The notes under the pieces: generated by a model
What the model was told of the DNA's origin: nothing
The model's database searches: none
What the model saw: the letters and a program-made list of their open reading frames with translations, nothing else
Assembly (NCBI GenBank): GCA_964610575.1
Contig: CAZSYX010000073.1
Location: forward strand, 1 to 16,637
From: JADJWR01 sp964610575
GTDB taxonomy: Bacteria > Pseudomonadota > Gammaproteobacteria > Burkholderiales > Burkholderiaceae_F
Reading direction: 5' to 3'
DNA: 16,637 nucleotides
Part shown: positions 7,197 through 14,418 of the stretch, piece by piece
Layout: every line of letters starts with the position of its first letter
Numbering within the stretch: the first letter of the stretch is position 1
Program-made: the position numbers and the translations under genes

Positions 7197-8552
7197 ATGA
7201 CCGCTCATCCGGGCGCGCGGCTGGCGGCGTTTGCCGCCAGCCTGCGTTTCGACGACATTCCGGCGACTGTCCTGCGCCGTGCCGAAGACCTGCTGCTCGA
7301 CTGGCTTGCCTCGGCGCTGGCCGGCGCCAAGGCACGGCAGGTGCTGGCGGTGGAGCGCTTTGCGCAGACGATGGGCCCGAAGGACGGGCCGTCGCAGGTG
7401 CTGATTGCGCGAAGGAACACGTCGCCGTATTTCGCGGCGATGGTCAACGCCGCGGCCTCGCACGTGGTGGAGCAGGACGACGTGCACAACAGTTCGGTGT
7501 TCCATCCGGCGACGGTGGTGTTTCCGCCGGCCCTTGCCGCCGCGCAGGCCGAGAACTCTTCAGGTCAGGAGTTACTTGCGGCGGTCGTGGCCGGCTACGA
7601 GGTCGGTATCCGCGTCGGCGAGTTCCTCGGCCGCTCGCATTACAAGGTCTTCCACACCACCGGCACCGCCGGCGCGCTGGCGGCCGCCGCGGCGACCGGC
7701 CGCATCCTGCACCTGACCCGGGCACAGATGGGTCACGCCTTCGGCTCCGCGGGCACGCAGGCGGCCGGGTTGTGGGAGTTCCTGCGCGACGGTGCCGACT
7801 CGAAGCAGTTGCACACGGCGCACGCCTCGGTCGCGGGGCTGGCCTCCGCCTACCTCGCGCGCGAAGGCTTCACCGGCGCACAGCGCATCCTCGATGGTGC
7901 GCAGGGCATGGCTGCCGGAATGTCGCAGGACGCCGACCCGGCGCGGCTCACCGATCGGCTCGGCAGCCGCTGGGCGCTGGCCGAGACCTCGTTCAAGTAC
8001 CACGCCTCGTGCCGCCACACGCATCCGGCCGCCGATGCCTTGCAGCGGGTCATGAAGCAGCACGGGCTGACGGCAGACTCGATCGCCCGCGTCGTCACAC
8101 ACGTGCACCAGGGCGCAATCGACGTGCTCGGGCCGGTGGTCGAGCCGCGCACCGTGCACCAGTCGAAGTTCTCGATGGGCACCGTGCTGGCGCTGATCGC
8201 ACTGCGCCACTCGGCCGGCCTCGATGAATTCGAGACGGCGCTCGACGACAAGGCCGTGGCGGCCTTCCGCGACAAGGTGACGATGGTGCTCGACCCCGAG
8301 GTCGACGCCGCCTATCCGGCGCGCTGGATCGGCAAGGTCAGCGTGCACACGACCGACGGGCGAACGCTGCATGGCCGCGTCGACGAGCCGAAGGGCGACC
8401 CGGGCAACACCCTGTCGCGCGCCGAGCTCGAGGACAAGGCCTATCGGCTGGCGGAGTTCGGCGGCGTGGCCACGAAGGCGGAAATGACGCCGGCGATCGC
8501 CGGCATCTGGGAGCTGGCCAAGGCGTCGGGGCCGCCGCGCTTCTTCGCCTAG
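7197..8552 (+). CDS. MmgE/PrpD family protein (2-methylcitrate dehydratase-like), substrate unknown
   Basis: Member of the MmgE/PrpD/IRG1 fold, which includes 2-methylcitrate dehydratase and cis-aconitate decarboxylase. It has 451 residues from ATG at 7197, preceded by GGGGGAAG at 7187-7194; an in-frame extension to 7119 looks non-coding. Family landmarks are DDVHNSSVFHPA (94-105, with D94 and H103), HTTGT (153-157), K203 in DSKQLHTAHAS, and CRHTHPAADAL (272-282). D94, H103, H153 and K203 line up with residues reported in the active site of cis-aconitate decarboxylase. No prpB, prpC or acnD gene is nearby, so a propionate role has no contextual support. It stands alone between trxB (divergent) and ftsK, a position where these two genes are often close together, which suggests an inserted or relocated gene. 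The fold is certain; the reaction is not assigned. Confidence 0.85.
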   Translation: MTAHPGARLAAFAASLRFDDIPATVLRRAEDLLLDWLASALAGAKARQVLAVERFAQTMGPKDGPSQVLIARRNTSPYFAAMVNAAASHVVEQDDVHNSSVFHPATVVFPPALAAAQAENSSGQELLAAVVAGYEVGIRVGEFLGRSHYKVFHTTGTAGALAAAAATGRILHLTRAQMGHAFGSAGTQAAGLWEFLRDGADSKQLHTAHASVAGLASAYLAREGFTGAQRILDGAQGMAAGMSQDADPARLTDRLGSRWALAETSFKYHASCRHTHPAADALQRVMKQHGLTADSIARVVTHVHQGAIDVLGPVVEPRTVHQSKFSMGTVLALIALRHSAGLDEFETALDDKAVAAFRDKVTMVLDPEVDAAYPARWIGKVSVHTTDGRTLHGRVDEPKGDPGNTLSRAELEDKAYRLAEFGGVATKAEMTPAIAGIWELAKASGPPRFFA

Positions 8553-8568
8553 CGGGGCGCAACGGCGA

Positions 8569-8720
8569 CTACATCTGCCGGAACGGGTGGGTGTAGGAGT
8601 CGAAGACCTGCAGCGTCTCGCTGCGAGGCATTGATCCAGCGCAGGTAGCTCTTCGGGGTGGCCGGTGCGATCGCCGGCAGCACCGTATCGAGCCACGGCG
8701 GCGGGCTGGCAACGATCCAT
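8569..8720 (-). pseudogene. Possible C-terminal gene remnant, frameshifted
   Basis: Two minus-strand frames give protein-like text that joins if one frameshift is allowed near 8625-8635. The first reads PPPWLDTVLPAIAPATPKSYLRWIN; its end then gives way to ETLQVFDSYTHPFRQM in another frame, ending in TAG at 8569-8571. Neither piece has a credible start or ribosome site, and I do not recognise the family. The pattern suits the decayed tail of a minus-strand gene that once lay between the MmgE/PrpD gene and ftsK. Chance open frames in G+C-rich DNA are the main alternative. Confidence 0.25.
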
Positions 8721-8760
8721 GCGGCGATTGTCGGCAAGGCCGACGGCCGATGCAATGCCG

Positions 8761-8835
8761 GGCGACGAATCGCCAGTGGGCGGGGGTGAAACCCCCGTCG
8801 TGGCGACGAAACCCGGGCGCCGGCCCTGCCGGCGC
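8761..8835. repeat. Cluster of three hairpins upstream of ftsK
   Basis: Three inverted repeats follow one another: GGCGA/TCGCC with a 4-base loop (8761-8774); CGGGGGT/ACCCCCG with a 3-base GAA loop (8781-8797); and GCGCCGGC/GCCGGCGC with a 3-base CCT loop (8817-8835). GGCGACGAA occurs twice (8761-8769 and 8802-8810). The 341-bp gap 8553-8893 otherwise holds only the possible remnant (8569-8720) and the ftsK promoter. The cluster could be a REP-like extragenic element or a terminator group for the MmgE/PrpD transcript; no T-run follows any stem. Confidence 0.6.
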
Positions 8836-8855
8836 TGAGCCGAGCAGGCCAAACC

Positions 8856-8861
8856 TATAAT
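8856..8861 (+). promoter_or_regulatory. Candidate -10 box for ftsK
   Basis: Perfect TATAAT, 38 bases before the TTG start, in a stretch that is otherwise G+C-rich. It would give a leader of about 25 bases. The region 17 bp upstream falls in the last hairpin arm and has no recognisable -35. Confidence 0.55.
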
Positions 8862-8893
8862 CGCCGCTCATCGCGCATCCTGAGTAGCCCGTT

Positions 8894-11206
8894 TTGAACG
8901 ACAAGACAGAGCCCGGCGAACCGCTGCGCCGTCGCAGCGGTCGCGGCCAGGCCGCGATGCCGGAGGCGACCCGGCACGGCCGCCTGCTGTCGGAGGCGCG
9001 CTGGATCGTCGGTGCGCTCGCCGTCGTTGCGCTGGCATCGGTGCTGGCGACCTACACACGCAGCGACCCCGGTTTCTCGCACTCCGCGACCGCGACGGCG
9101 GTCGCCAACCTCGGCGGCCGCATCGGCGCCTGGGTCGCCGACGTCGCGCACATGCTGCTCGGGTTCTCGAGCTGGCTGGTGGTGATCGCCGGTGCCGCCT
9201 GGGCAGTGCGCGGCTTCCGTCGCCTGCACGCGCCCTATGCGCAGCACGGCCTGCCCGACTGGGTCCAGGCGATCGGCTTCTTCGTGCTGCTGGTCGGCTG
9301 CACCGGACTCGAAGCGCTGCGCCTTCAGTGGATTGCCAGCGACCTGCCGCAAGGCGGCGGCGGCGTTTTCGGTGCAGCGGTGGCCGACGCGCTGCAGGCC
9401 GGGCTCGGCATCACGGGCGCCACGCTGACACTGCTGGCAGCCATTGCGCTGGGGGCGAGCCTGTTCTTCGACTTCTCCTGGCTGGTGGTGGTCGAGCGCA
9501 CCGGCGCCTTCTTTGAACGGCTGTTCGCCCGCCTGCGCGAGCGGCGCGAGGTGCAGGAGGACCGCGCGATCGGTGAGGCGGCGGTGGTCGAGCGAGATCA
9601 CCTGCTGCAGACGGAGCGCGAACGGATCGAAGAGACGGTGCCGGTGCACATCGAGCGGCCACCCGCGCGGGTGAAGGCGTCGGAGCGCAGGCTGAAGGAA
9701 AAGCAGGTGCCGCTGTTCGCCGAACTCGCCGACGCGCGGCTGCCGACGCTCGACCTGCTCGACGAGGCATCGGCGGACGTGGAGTCGATCGCCAACGACA
9801 CCCTGGAATTCACCTCGCGCCTGATCGAGAAGAAGCTGAAGGACTTCGGGGTCGAGGCAGCGGTGGTCGCCGCCTACCCGGGCCCGGTGATCACGCGCTA
9901 CGAGATCGAGCCGGCCACCGGAGTGAAGGGCAGCCAGATCGTCAACCTTGCCAAGGACCTGGCGCGCGCGCTGTCGCTGGTGTCGATCCGGGTCGTCGAG
10001 ACGATTCCCGGCAAGAACCTGATGGGGCTGGAGCTGCCCAACCCGAAGCGGCAGATGGTGCGGCTGTCGGAGATCCTCGGCTCGGCCACGTACCACGACA
10101 GTCACTCGCTGCTGACCCTCGGCCTGGGCAAGGACATCGCCGGCAAGCCGGTGACCGTGGACCTGGCGCGCATGCCGCACCTGCTGGTGGCGGGCACCAC
10201 CGGCTCGGGCAAGTCGGTCGGCATCAACGCGATGATCCTGTCGATCCTGTACAAGGCCGACCCGTCGCAGGTGCGGCTGCTGCTGATCGACCCGAAGATG
10301 CTCGAGCTGTCGGTCTACGAAGGCATCCCGCACCTGCTGGCGCCGGTGGTCACCGACATGAAGGACGCGGGCCACGCGCTGAACTGGTGCGTGCACGAGA
10401 TGGACCGCCGCTACCGGATCATGAGCAAGCTTGGCGTCCGCTCGCTGGCCAGCTTCAACCAGAGGATCCAGGAGGCGCGCGAGAAGGACGAGGTGATCGG
10501 CAACCCGTTCACGCTGACGCCGGAGAACCCGGAGCCGCTCGAGCCGATGCCGATGATCGTGGTGGTGATCGACGAACTCGCCGACCTGATGATGGTCACC
10601 GGCAAGAAGGTCGAGGAACTGATCGCGCGCATCGCGCAGAAGGCGCGGGCGAGCGGCATGCACCTGATCCTGGCCACGCAGCGGCCGAGCGTCGACGTCA
10701 TCACCGGGCTGATCAAGGCCAACGTCCCGGCGCGGATCAGCTTCCAGGTCTCCAGCCGGGTCGACTCGCGCACCATCCTCGACCAGATGGGCGCCGAGAC
10801 GCTGCTTGGCCAGGGCGACATGCTGTACCTCGCGCCCGGTCACGGCCTGCCGGTGCGAGTGCACGGCGCGTTCGTTTCCGATGCCGAGGTGCATCGTGTG
10901 GTGAGCAGCCTGAAGGCGCGCGGCGAGCCGCAGTACATCGAGGGCGTGCTGCAGGCGCCCGAGGTGGCCGAGATGAACGCCGAAGGCGGCCAGGCCGGCG
11001 GCGAAGCCGACCCGCTGTACGACCAGGCGGTCGAGGTGGTGCTGAAGAACCGGCGGGCATCGATCTCGCTGGTGCAGCGCCATCTGCGCATCGGCTACAA
11101 CCGCGCGGCGCGGCTGCTCGAGGACATGGAGAAAGCCGGCATGGTCTCGCCGATGCAGAGCAACGGCAACCGCGAGATCCTCGTGCCGCACCGGGAGGCG
11201 GGCTGA
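8894..11206 (+). CDS. ftsK: DNA translocase FtsK
   Basis: Septal DNA pump that moves chromosome termini apart and activates dimer resolution. It has 770 residues, the compact form usual in betaproteobacteria. The N-terminal part has four membrane segments (about 36-53, 82-105, 124-140, 172-195), then a short charged linker (about 205-280) instead of the very long linker of E. coli. The motor has Walker A GTTGSGKS (434-441), LLLIDPKMLELS (462-473), and Walker B VVVIDELADLMM (556-567, D560 and E561). The C-terminal gamma winged helix (about 705-770) has the KNRRASISLVQRHLRIGYNR pattern that reads polar KOPS sites. The start is taken as TTG because an in-frame TAG lies at 8885-8887. The first in-frame ATG, at 8957, would still keep all domains, so the exact start is uncertain. 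It is followed directly by lolA. Confidence 0.96.
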   Translation: MNDKTEPGEPLRRRSGRGQAAMPEATRHGRLLSEARWIVGALAVVALASVLATYTRSDPGFSHSATATAVANLGGRIGAWVADVAHMLLGFSSWLVVIAGAAWAVRGFRRLHAPYAQHGLPDWVQAIGFFVLLVGCTGLEALRLQWIASDLPQGGGGVFGAAVADALQAGLGITGATLTLLAAIALGASLFFDFSWLVVVERTGAFFERLFARLRERREVQEDRAIGEAAVVERDHLLQTERERIEETVPVHIERPPARVKASERRLKEKQVPLFAELADARLPTLDLLDEASADVESIANDTLEFTSRLIEKKLKDFGVEAAVVAAYPGPVITRYEIEPATGVKGSQIVNLAKDLARALSLVSIRVVETIPGKNLMGLELPNPKRQMVRLSEILGSATYHDSHSLLTLGLGKDIAGKPVTVDLARMPHLLVAGTTGSGKSVGINAMILSILYKADPSQVRLLLIDPKMLELSVYEGIPHLLAPVVTDMKDAGHALNWCVHEMDRRYRIMSKLGVRSLASFNQRIQEAREKDEVIGNPFTLTPENPEPLEPMPMIVVVIDELADLMMVTGKKVEELIARIAQKARASGMHLILATQRPSVDVITGLIKANVPARISFQVSSRVDSRTILDQMGAETLLGQGDMLYLAPGHGLPVRVHGAFVSDAEVHRVVSSLKARGEPQYIEGVLQAPEVAEMNAEGGQAGGEADPLYDQAVEVVLKNRRASISLVQRHLRIGYNRAARLLEDMEKAGMVSPMQSNGNREILVPHREAG

Positions 11207-11830
11207 GTGCGGCGGCTCCTGCATGGCGCTGCGGTGGTGCTCGCGCTCGTGGTCGCTGCGCCGGCCCAGGCCAGCGCCGTGGTGGCGCTGCGCGAGTTCC
11301 TGACGCAGACCAAGACGGCGCGCGGCGAGTTCACGCAGCAGGTCACGCGCGGCTCCGCGCAGGCAGCGCCGCCGTCGAGTGGCACGTTCTTCTTCGAGCG
11401 CCCGGGCAAGTTCCGCTGGACCTATGCCAAGCCGTACGAGCAGGTGCTGGTCGCCGACGGCGAGCGACTGTTCCTTTATGACAGGGACCTGAACCAGGTC
11501 ACCGTGAAGAAGGTCACTGCCGCGCTGCCGGCCTCACCGGCATCGATCCTGTTCGGCGGCAACGAGTTCGAGCGGGATTTCGTCGTCACCGACGCCGGGA
11601 CACGCGACGGCATCGAGTGGCTGAAGGCCGTGCCGCGCGCCAAGGACTCGCAGTTCGAGTGGATCGAAATCGGCTTCCGCGATGGCGTGCCGGCGGCAAT
11701 GGTGCTGGCTGACAGCTTCGGGCAGATCTCGCGGCTCGCCTTCAGCCGATTCGAGCGAAACGCCAAGCTCGATGCGCAGTTGTTCCGTTTCGTGCCGCCA
11801 GCCGGGGCCGACGTGCTCGAGGAACGCTAG
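11207..11830 (+). CDS. lolA: Outer-membrane lipoprotein carrier protein LolA
   Basis: Periplasmic chaperone that takes lipoproteins from the LolCDE complex and hands them to the outer membrane. It has 207 residues (E. coli about 203). GTG at 11207 immediately follows the ftsK TGA, with GGGAGG eight bases upstream; no in-frame ATG is near. The signal peptide has MRRLLHG, a hydrophobic core and a likely cut after AQA at about residue 22. The mature part shows the LolA pattern: GEFTQQV, SSGTFFFERPGKFRWTY (57-73), PYEQVLVADGERLFLYD, and a late DLRLAF-like strand, here ISRLAFSRFERN. The tight junction to ftsK suggests co-transcription and coupled translation. Its stop codon shares bases with the stop of the opposing small gene. 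Confidence 0.95.
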   Translation: MRRLLHGAAVVLALVVAAPAQASAVVALREFLTQTKTARGEFTQQVTRGSAQAAPPSSGTFFFERPGKFRWTYAKPYEQVLVADGERLFLYDRDLNQVTVKKVTAALPASPASILFGGNEFERDFVVTDAGTRDGIEWLKAVPRAKDSQFEWIEIGFRDGVPAAMVLADSFGQISRLAFSRFERNAKLDAQLFRFVPPAGADVLEER

Positions 11831-12120
11831 CGCGTCCGTCCCGCGGGCCGGCGCCGCGCGTGCACGTAGATCTGCACCGCCGCGACGGCCGTGGCCAGCG
11901 CGAGCAGCGGATAGACGACATACATCTCGGGGCGCCGGATGCAATCGGTACACAGCACCTCGTACTTCATGCCGAGTTCGTAGCCGAGATAGAGCGCCCA
12001 CAGGCCGGTGACGACCCAGGCCGTCCGCGACCCGCTCCACTGCGAAAGCGCGGCAAGGACGATGATCGGCAGCAGGATGAGCACCGGGTAGTCGATCAGG
12101 ATGTAGAGGATCTGCGGCAT
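11827..12120 (-). CDS. Small three-helix membrane protein of unknown function
   Basis: 97 residues with three hydrophobic stretches (about 5-26, 34-49 and 68-86) and an Arg-rich C-terminus (RRRPAGRTR), which by the positive-inside rule would lie in the cytoplasm. Between segments two and three is CTDC (C57, C60), a CxxC that could bind metal or form a disulfide. Support for a real gene: GGGAG at 12127-12131 at good spacing from ATG at 12120, hydrophobic runs unlike the Arg/Ala-rich text of shadow frames, and a fit exactly between lolA and the upstream region of rarA. Its TAG overlaps the lolA TAG within one CTAG. It is divergent from rarA. I do not recognise the family. Confidence 0.72.
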   Translation of the reverse strand: MPQILYILIDYPVLILLPIIVLAALSQWSGSRTAWVVTGLWALYLGYELGMKYEVLCTDCIRRPEMYVVYPLLALATAVAAVQIYVHARRRPAGRTR

Positions 12121-12341
12121 GCGCTGCTCCCGGCGCCTGGTTCGGCGCGGCGCTTGTTGTCGTGCTTAGTGTGCGCCCGATCCTAGCTCCGGACGACGGC
12201 GGACGACAGGCCGGCGGTGCAGGACAAGCTCGCCGCGTGTCCGGCGCGCGCGCCCGGCCCATGGTGCGTCGAGGTGCTAGCCTGACCATCGCCGGGCGGC
12301 CAGACCCTTGCCCCTGCATTCGTTGGTGCCTTGCGAAGCAG

Positions 12342-13676
12342 ATGACGACCGACCTTTTCACAGTCGATGACACGGCGGCGCCGCTCGCCGAGCGGCTGCG
12401 CCCGCGCCGGCTCGACGAAGTGATCGGGCAGGCGCACCTGCTCGGCCCGGGCAAGCCGTTGCGCGTGGCGTTCGAATCCGGCCGCCCGCATTCGATGATC
12501 CTGTGGGGGCCGCCGGGCACCGGCAAGACGACCCTGGCGCGGTTGATGGCCGACGCCTTCGGTTTGGAGTTCATTGCCATCTCGGCGGTGCTCGGCGGGG
12601 TCAAGGACATCCGCGAAGCCGTCGAGCGGGCACAGGCGGGGCGGGCGCAGAGCGGCCGGCCGACGGTGGTGTTCGTCGACGAGGTGCATCGCTTCAACAA
12701 GGCGCAGCAGGACGCCTTCCTGCCGCACGTCGAGTCGGGGCTGTTCGTCTTCGTCGGCGCCACCACCGAGAACCCGTCGTTCGAGGTCGTCGGCGCGTTG
12801 CTGTCGCGGGCGGCCGTCTACGTGCTGCAGCCGCTGGCTCCGGACGAACTGGGACTGCTGCTCGAACGCGGCCGGCTGGCGGCGGCGCCGGAGGTCGAGA
12901 TCGACCCGCCGGCGCGCGACATGCTGGTCGAACTCGCCGACGGCGACGCACGCCGGCTGCTCAACACGCTCGAAATCGCGATCGCCACGGCGCAGCAGCA
13001 GAACCGGGGCGCGATCGACGCCGAGTTCCTGCGCGCCACGCTGCCGGCGACCTTGCGCCGCTTCGACAAGGGCGGCGAGAGCTTCTATGACCAGATCTCG
13101 GCCTTGCACAAGTCGGTGCGCGGCTCCGATCCGGATGCGGCGCTGTACTGGATGGTGCGCATGCTCGACGGCGGCACCGACCCGCGCTACATCGTCCGCC
13201 GCGCCATCCGAATGGCCACCGAGGACATTGGCCTCGCGGACCCGCGCGCCCTGCGCATCGCGCTGGACGCCGCCGAGGCCTACGAGCGGCTCGGCTCGCC
13301 GGAGGGCGAACTGGCGTTGGCCGAAGCGATCGTCTACCTGGCGGTGGCGGCGAAGTCGAACGCGGCCTACACCGCCTACGGCGCGGTGCGCGCATTCGTG
13401 CAATCCGACGGTTCGCGACCGGTGCCGCTGCACCTGCGCAACGCGCCGACCAAGCTGATGAAGGAACTCGGCTACGGCACCGGCTATCGCTACGCACACG
13501 ACGAAGCCGGCGGCTTCGCTGCCGGCGAGACCTATCTGCCGGAAGGCGTGGCGGCGCAGCGCTGGTACCAGCCGACCGAACGCGGGCTCGAGTCGCGCAT
13601 CCGCGAGCGGCTCGATGAGCTGCGCAGGCTCAACGAGGCGGCGCGGGCGGCCGCGCGACGGGAGAACCGGAAGTGA
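12342..13676 (+). CDS. rarA: Replication-associated recombination protein A (AAA+ ATPase, MgsA/WRNIP1 family)
   Basis: Clamp-loader-like AAA+ ATPase that acts at stalled replication forks. It has 444 residues (E. coli RarA 447). Motifs: Walker A GPPGTGKT (56-63), Walker B VVFVDEVHRFN (109-119), sensor 1 GATTENPSF (139-147), and LLSRAAVY with arginine finger R156. The C-terminal RarA half includes KGGESFYDQISALHKSVRGS and PTKLMKELGYG. ATG at 12342 gives the usual RarA N-terminus (LAERLRPRRLDEVIGQ, 16-30); an open extension to 12162 is rejected. The ribosome site is weak. The 221-bp gap before it (12121-12341) contains no other gene I can support and no strong promoter. The downstream thioredoxin-like gene overlaps its stop by GTGA. 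Confidence 0.96.
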   Translation: MTTDLFTVDDTAAPLAERLRPRRLDEVIGQAHLLGPGKPLRVAFESGRPHSMILWGPPGTGKTTLARLMADAFGLEFIAISAVLGGVKDIREAVERAQAGRAQSGRPTVVFVDEVHRFNKAQQDAFLPHVESGLFVFVGATTENPSFEVVGALLSRAAVYVLQPLAPDELGLLLERGRLAAAPEVEIDPPARDMLVELADGDARRLLNTLEIAIATAQQQNRGAIDAEFLRATLPATLRRFDKGGESFYDQISALHKSVRGSDPDAALYWMVRMLDGGTDPRYIVRRAIRMATEDIGLADPRALRIALDAAEAYERLGSPEGELALAEAIVYLAVAAKSNAAYTAYGAVRAFVQSDGSRPVPLHLRNAPTKLMKELGYGTGYRYAHDEAGGFAAGETYLPEGVAAQRWYQPTERGLESRIRERLDELRRLNEAARAAARRENRK

Positions 13677-14140
13677 AGCGGGGCTGGATCGCAGCAATGG
13701 CTTTCGCTGCGGCGCTGAACGTCGCAGCCCAGACGCCGGCGCCGGCGAGCGCCTGGCGCGGCTATGACGAAACAGCGGATGCGCGCGTCGACATCGAGCA
13801 AGGACGCGCGCAGGCAGCCGCCGGCGGCAAGCGCGTGCTGGTCGTCTTCGGTGCCAACTGGTGTGGCGACTGCCGCGCGCTCGACGCCACCATGAAGCAA
13901 GGGCGGCTGAAGGCGTTGATGGACAGCAGGTTCGTGGTGATCAAGGCCGACGTCGCGAGGTTCGACAAGAACGTCGACATCGCGCAGCGCTACGGCGTGC
14001 CGCTGAAGAAGGGCATTCCGACGGTGGCGGTGCTGGCGGCGGATGGCAGCCCGTCGTTCGTGACCACAGGCGGCGAACTGGCCAGCGCACGTTCGATGGG
14101 GGAGGGTGAACTGGTCCGCTTCTTCGATCGGGCGTTCTAG
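13673..14140 (+). CDS. Periplasmic thioredoxin-like protein
   Basis: 155-residue thioredoxin-fold protein, probably exported. It has a signal peptide (MKRGW, hydrophobic core, likely cut near residue 19-25), then a domain with NWCGDCRALD (62-71; redox pair C64 and C67) and the cis-proline in GIPTVAVL (P116). The CGDC active site differs from the CGPC of cytoplasmic thioredoxin and suits a thiol-disulfide reductant or oxidant of the thioredoxin_7-like group. The start is GTG, overlapping the rarA TGA, with GGGAG eight bases upstream; a later ATG at 13697 would cut off the basic n-region of the signal peptide. Partner and substrate are unknown. The outer-membrane assembly gene lolA in the same block is only a loose functional neighbour. 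Confidence 0.85.
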   Translation: MKRGWIAAMAFAAALNVAAQTPAPASAWRGYDETADARVDIEQGRAQAAAGGKRVLVVFGANWCGDCRALDATMKQGRLKALMDSRFVVIKADVARFDKNVDIAQRYGVPLKKGIPTVAVLAADGSPSFVTTGGELASARSMGEGELVRFFDRAF

Positions 14141-14418
14141 GGCCGTCTTGAACAGCCTGCTGGTGTGCGGCGGCGCGTTGGCAGGGCGCCACAGGCAGTT
14201 GACCGGCGCGCCGGCCGGCTCCGGCTTGCCGCATCAGCCGCCTCGCAGCGACAATTGCCTCATGACACTGCAATACCTGCTCCGCCTGCCTGCACACGCC
14301 GCTGCGCGAAGTCGCCGCCCGGCTCGCTGACGTCTGCCCGCGGCCGTAGCGCGGCGCATTTCCCGTTCATCGATCAGAATTCCGGCTCCGCCGACAGCGG
14401 GCCGCCAGAGGACTTGCC
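14141..14418. other. 278-bp gap before serS
   Basis: I see no supported gene here. It contains a perfect 12-bp palindrome CCGGCGCGCCGG (14203-14214) directly after a TTGACC (14199-14204) that lacks a matching -10. It also contains a possible weak -10 CAGAAT at 14375-14380, which would give a 30-base leader to serS. A serS promoter must lie here or further upstream, but it cannot be placed with confidence. Confidence 0.4.

Noticed and set aside
7056..7505. 150-codon upstream extension of trxB
   Set aside because: It crosses the promoter and the start of the divergent MmgE/PrpD gene and lacks similarity; ATG at 7055 gives the normal length.
8855..11224. 789-codon open frame on the minus strand across ftsK
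   Set aside because: Exact antisense of a motif-complete ftsK; His/Arg/Gln-rich text without domains is the usual shadow in G+C-rich DNA.
12162..12341. 60-codon upstream extension of rarA
   Set aside because: The text is not protein-like, and RarA proteins begin close to the LAERLRPRRLDEVIGQ segment.
12183..13697. 504-codon open frame on the minus strand across rarA
   Set aside because: Antisense shadow of rarA, with no recognisable domain and an Arg-rich composition.
14203..14214. Palindrome CCGGCGCGCCGG as an operator before serS
   Set aside because: Perfect 12-bp G+C palindromes arise easily in this base composition and no promoter elements are placed around it.
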